DNA from: an uncultured bacterium
Lineage (GTDB): Bacteria > Bacteroidota > Bacteroidia > Bacteroidales > Paludibacteraceae
Length of the DNA: 7,029 bases
Direction: 5' to 3'
Assembly (NCBI GenBank): GCA_947074225.1
Contig: CAMTOX010000099.1
Span: 1 to 7,029, forward strand
Shown here: positions 5,383-7,029 of the stretch, piece after piece
Numbering within the stretch: position 1 is the stretch's first letter
How the letters are laid out: each line of letters begins with the position of its first letter
Made by a program: the position numbers and the translations under genes
Notes under the pieces: generated by a model
What the model was told of the DNA's origin: nothing
Seen by the model: the letters and a program-made list of their open reading frames with translations, nothing else
Databases searched by the model: none

Positions 5383-6537
5383 TTAGGCTTCAATGCGTGG
5401 TTCCAGAGCCTCTAAATAGATCTCTTTAAACTGTGCCCCTACCCTTTCCATGGTAAATTCATTTCCTTTAGAACGAATTAATGTTTCGTCGAACTCTTCA
5501 TAGTGATCTAACATGAAGTCGAGAGCTTCACAGAGCACCTCACTATCATTTATAGGAACAATAATTCCCACTTCATTAGTTACCATAACAGGAGCTATTC
5601 CAACGGGAGTAGTTACAATAGGTGTTCCTGTGGCGATGCTTTCAGAAAGCACCACAGCTGCAGTCTCATAATTAGAGAATAGCACAAAGGCATCGCTTTT
5701 ATCAAACCAAGTTTTAATCTCTTCGGGAGTCTGTTCGCCTACCATCAGAATCCGATTCCCTAAAAGTCCTTCATTCTCTGCCGTTTGTTTCACTTCGTCC
5801 CAATCTCTACCAACCCCTGCCATGACAAGTTCAAAGTCAGTACGTCTCTTGCTTAGTAATGCTATGGCTTTTACTATACCAATACCATTCTTTGAGCGTT
5901 CGTCAAAACATGAAACATGTAGTAAACGTTTAATACGTGTATCTTTACTCTCTTTCTTTGAGCTATAAAAGAAGTCGTCCACCACATTGGGTACCACTTT
6001 ATAATTGGCACCTGCGAGTCCTTGATCTTTCATAGCCAATTTCAACGTTGTAGAAACAGGCATTACACACTCTGCTTCGGCACTAATTTTTTCCGTTATT
6101 TTGCGTCTAACTTTACCGCTATAGCTCATATTTTCTGGCAAATAGCGGCTCCAATGTTCGCTCACCACATAGGGTATGCCATAACGTTTCTTCAAATAAT
6201 AACCCATGAAAGCATTACGCATAAACACATTGGCATGAACCACATCTGGTTTTCCCCAACTCTTAAAGAGTTTATTAAACCCTTTGCGATATCCTTTCAA
6301 GAAGCGTCTTATCTTAGTAGGTATGAAACGCGTGGCCGGATAATAGACTATCATCTCTTTCACACCATGTACCTCTTGTTCTTCAATCTCAAAACGTTTT
6401 ACCGCTTTATGAGCACATAGATAAAGTACATATACATCGGCATATGCAGCTACTGCTTGCGCATGTTTACGTACAAAAAGTCCCGACATAGCATCATATC
6501 TATTAGGGTACCACAACGATAAGAATAGAACTTTCAT
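5383..6537 (-). CDS. Glycosyltransferase family 4 (GT-B fold)
   Basis: A 384-residue retaining-type glycosyltransferase that moves a sugar from a nucleotide-sugar donor onto a lipid- or glycan-linked acceptor at the cytoplasmic membrane face. The N-terminal acceptor domain opens with MKVLFLSLWYPN and SGLFVRKHAQAVA, the usual GT4 start. VHANVFM (100-106) and SEHWSRY (126-132) follow. The C-terminal donor domain (from about 200) has LLHVSCFDERSKN (205-217), a family-typical linker strand and Lys/Arg-rich loop. It also has the E-x7-E motif, E291 and E299 in NYETAAVVLSES, then ATGTPIVTTPVGIAPVM. No membrane segments or signal peptide, and the length is normal. ATG at 6537 fits the family start. 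It follows the acetyltransferase-like gene by 27 bp with no promoter element between, so they are probably one operon for surface glycan or glycolipid synthesis. Donor and acceptor cannot be told from sequence. Confidence 0.92.
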   Translation of the reverse strand: MKVLFLSLWYPNRYDAMSGLFVRKHAQAVAAYADVYVLYLCAHKAVKRFEIEEQEVHGVKEMIVYYPATRFIPTKIRRFLKGYRKGFNKLFKSWGKPDVVHANVFMRNAFMGYYLKKRYGIPYVVSEHWSRYLPENMSYSGKVRRKITEKISAEAECVMPVSTTLKLAMKDQGLAGANYKVVPNVVDDFFYSSKKESKDTRIKRLLHVSCFDERSKNGIGIVKAIALLSKRRTDFELVMAGVGRDWDEVKQTAENEGLLGNRILMVGEQTPEEIKTWFDKSDAFVLFSNYETAAVVLSESIATGTPIVTTPVGIAPVMVTNEVGIIVPINDSEVLCEALDFMLDHYEEFDETLIRSKGNEFTMERVGAQFKEIYLEALEPRIEA

Positions 6538-6564
6538 GATATCTAATTTTTATCTGTTTTGCAA

Positions 6565-6978
6565 TTATCGATGCATTATTTGAACGAGCCAATCGGGTCT
6601 ACCCCTTCGGACTCTATAGTAAGGTTGATCTTTTCCTCCAAAACCTTTATAAAGGCGCATCACTCCTGGAATACGCGATCCTTCAAAGTCTAAACAATAT
6701 GTTTCACCACTATATGTCTTAATAATAGAATCTATTAAAACAAACATGGCTACTCTTTCTTTACCTAAATGGCTTGATGCCGGAGCCAAATAAATGAGTC
6801 TATTTTTGCAAACCACAAGCAATAAGGCAGCTATCAGTTCGCCATCTTCACTACGTACACCCAGATATCTGGACATGGAATGAGCACTCAATGCTTCACA
6901 AACGAGTGGTAATTTCTGGAGCAATTCTGCTGCACTCTCGGCATGTATGCGTTGCCAAAACTCTATAAACTCATTTTC
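6565..6978 (-). CDS. FemAB/GNAT-like acyltransferase domain protein, C-terminal part (5' end cut by adapter)
   Basis: The last 137 residues of a larger protein. The frame has no ATG and runs open from the stop at 6565 to the junction at 6978 and into the adapter. The TTG at 6924 that could be called as a start is internal: upstream residues (ENEFIEFWQRIHAESAAELL) continue the fold. Visible features are GELIAALLLVVCKNRLIYLAPAS, a pair of strands of the acetyltransferase core; a following helix; and DFEGSRIPGVMRLYKGFGG with PYYRVRR, a pattern I associate with FemAB-like/GNAT (Acetyltransf_6) proteins of Bacteroidota. Such proteins transfer aminoacyl or acyl groups in cell-wall or exopolysaccharide pathways. 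It precedes a GT4 gene by 27 bp, which supports a glycan-modification role. The substrate is unknown, and the N-terminal half is missing. Confidence 0.75.
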   Translation of the reverse strand, partial: ENEFIEFWQRIHAESAAELLQKLPLVCEALSAHSMSRYLGVRSEDGELIAALLLVVCKNRLIYLAPASSHLGKERVAMFVLIDSIIKTYSGETYCLDFEGSRIPGVMRLYKGFGGKDQPYYRVRRGRPDWLVQIMHR

Positions 6979-7029
6979 AGATCGGAAGAGCGTCGTGTAG
7001 GGAAAGAGTGTATGCTATAGTGTAGATCT
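6979..7029 (-). other. Illumina P5/i5 adapter (contaminant, not genomic)
   Basis: From 6979 the sequence is AGATCGGAAGAGCGTCGTG and onward, the reverse complement of the TruSeq Read 1 adapter (6979-7011). It is followed by an 8-base index (ATGCTATA, 7012-7019) and GTGTAGATCT from the P5 arm. The index reverse complement TATAGCAT is one base away from the i5 index I recall as D501 (TATAGCCT). Genomic sequence ends at 6978. Confidence 0.98.

Noticed and set aside
6022..6420. A 132-codon plus-strand open frame
   Set aside because: Fully antisense to the GT4 gene, with low-complexity His/Phe/Ile-rich translation and no recognisable motif.
1..7029. CRISPR array, insertion sequence, tRNA/rRNA, toxin-antitoxin or defence genes
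   Set aside because: I looked for regularly spaced repeats, terminal inverted repeats with transposase frames, GC-rich structured RNA and small paired genes and saw none. The adapter ends could be mistaken for terminal repeats but are not homologous to each other beyond the shared 13-base adapter stem.

Overview
This is a 6.93-kb piece of AT-rich bacterial chromosome (49-6978) with untrimmed Illumina library adapter at both ends: P7/i7 side at 1-48, P5/i5 side at 6979-7029. The two outermost genes are therefore cut by the contig ends, not by biology. The organism is most likely a member of Bacteroidota, probably Bacteroidales. Evidence for this: A-rich gene leaders without clear Shine-Dalgarno sequences, an exact TTTG-N20-TAnnTTTG promoter of the Bacteroides type, two secreted lipoproteins (a beta-carbonic anhydrase and a SusG-like GH13 amylase), and a FemAB/GNAT-like protein beside a GT4 glycosyltransferase. 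I cannot name the genus.

Layout. (1) 49-1978, rightward, tightly packed: the C-terminal end of a TPR protein, a DUF368 membrane protein (family of undecaprenyl-phosphate translocases, PopT) and shikimate dehydrogenase aroE. Gaps are 19 and 1 bp, so this is probably one operon whose promoter lies outside the window. (2) A 22-bp perfect hairpin at 1973-2020 overlaps the aroE stop codon and separates it from the convergent gene. (3) 2068-2844, leftward: a lipoprotein-type beta-carbonic anhydrase with its own promoter. (4) 3086-4798, leftward: a lipoprotein GH13 alpha-amylase with all catalytic residues and a strong hairpin plus T-tract terminator. (5) 4799-5382: a 584-bp gene-free stretch upstream of the amylase with nested inverted repeats and a possible distant promoter. 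(6) 5383-6978, leftward: a GT4 glycosyltransferase preceded by the C-terminal part of a FemAB/GNAT-like protein, probably co-transcribed.

How they fit together. DUF368 recycles the C55-P lipid carrier for cell-wall and surface-glycan synthesis, and aroE serves chorismate and aromatic amino-acid synthesis. The amylase points to use of starch-like glucans, and the carbonic anhydrase to CO2/bicarbonate handling in the envelope. The GT4/FemAB pair points to surface glycan or glycolipid synthesis. These are mostly ordinary chromosomal functions. I see no phage, transposon, CRISPR, toxin-antitoxin or defence system, and no convincing new multigene system. The points most worth a second look are the adapter caps with the false protein ends they create, the amylase leader, and the exported carbonic anhydrase.
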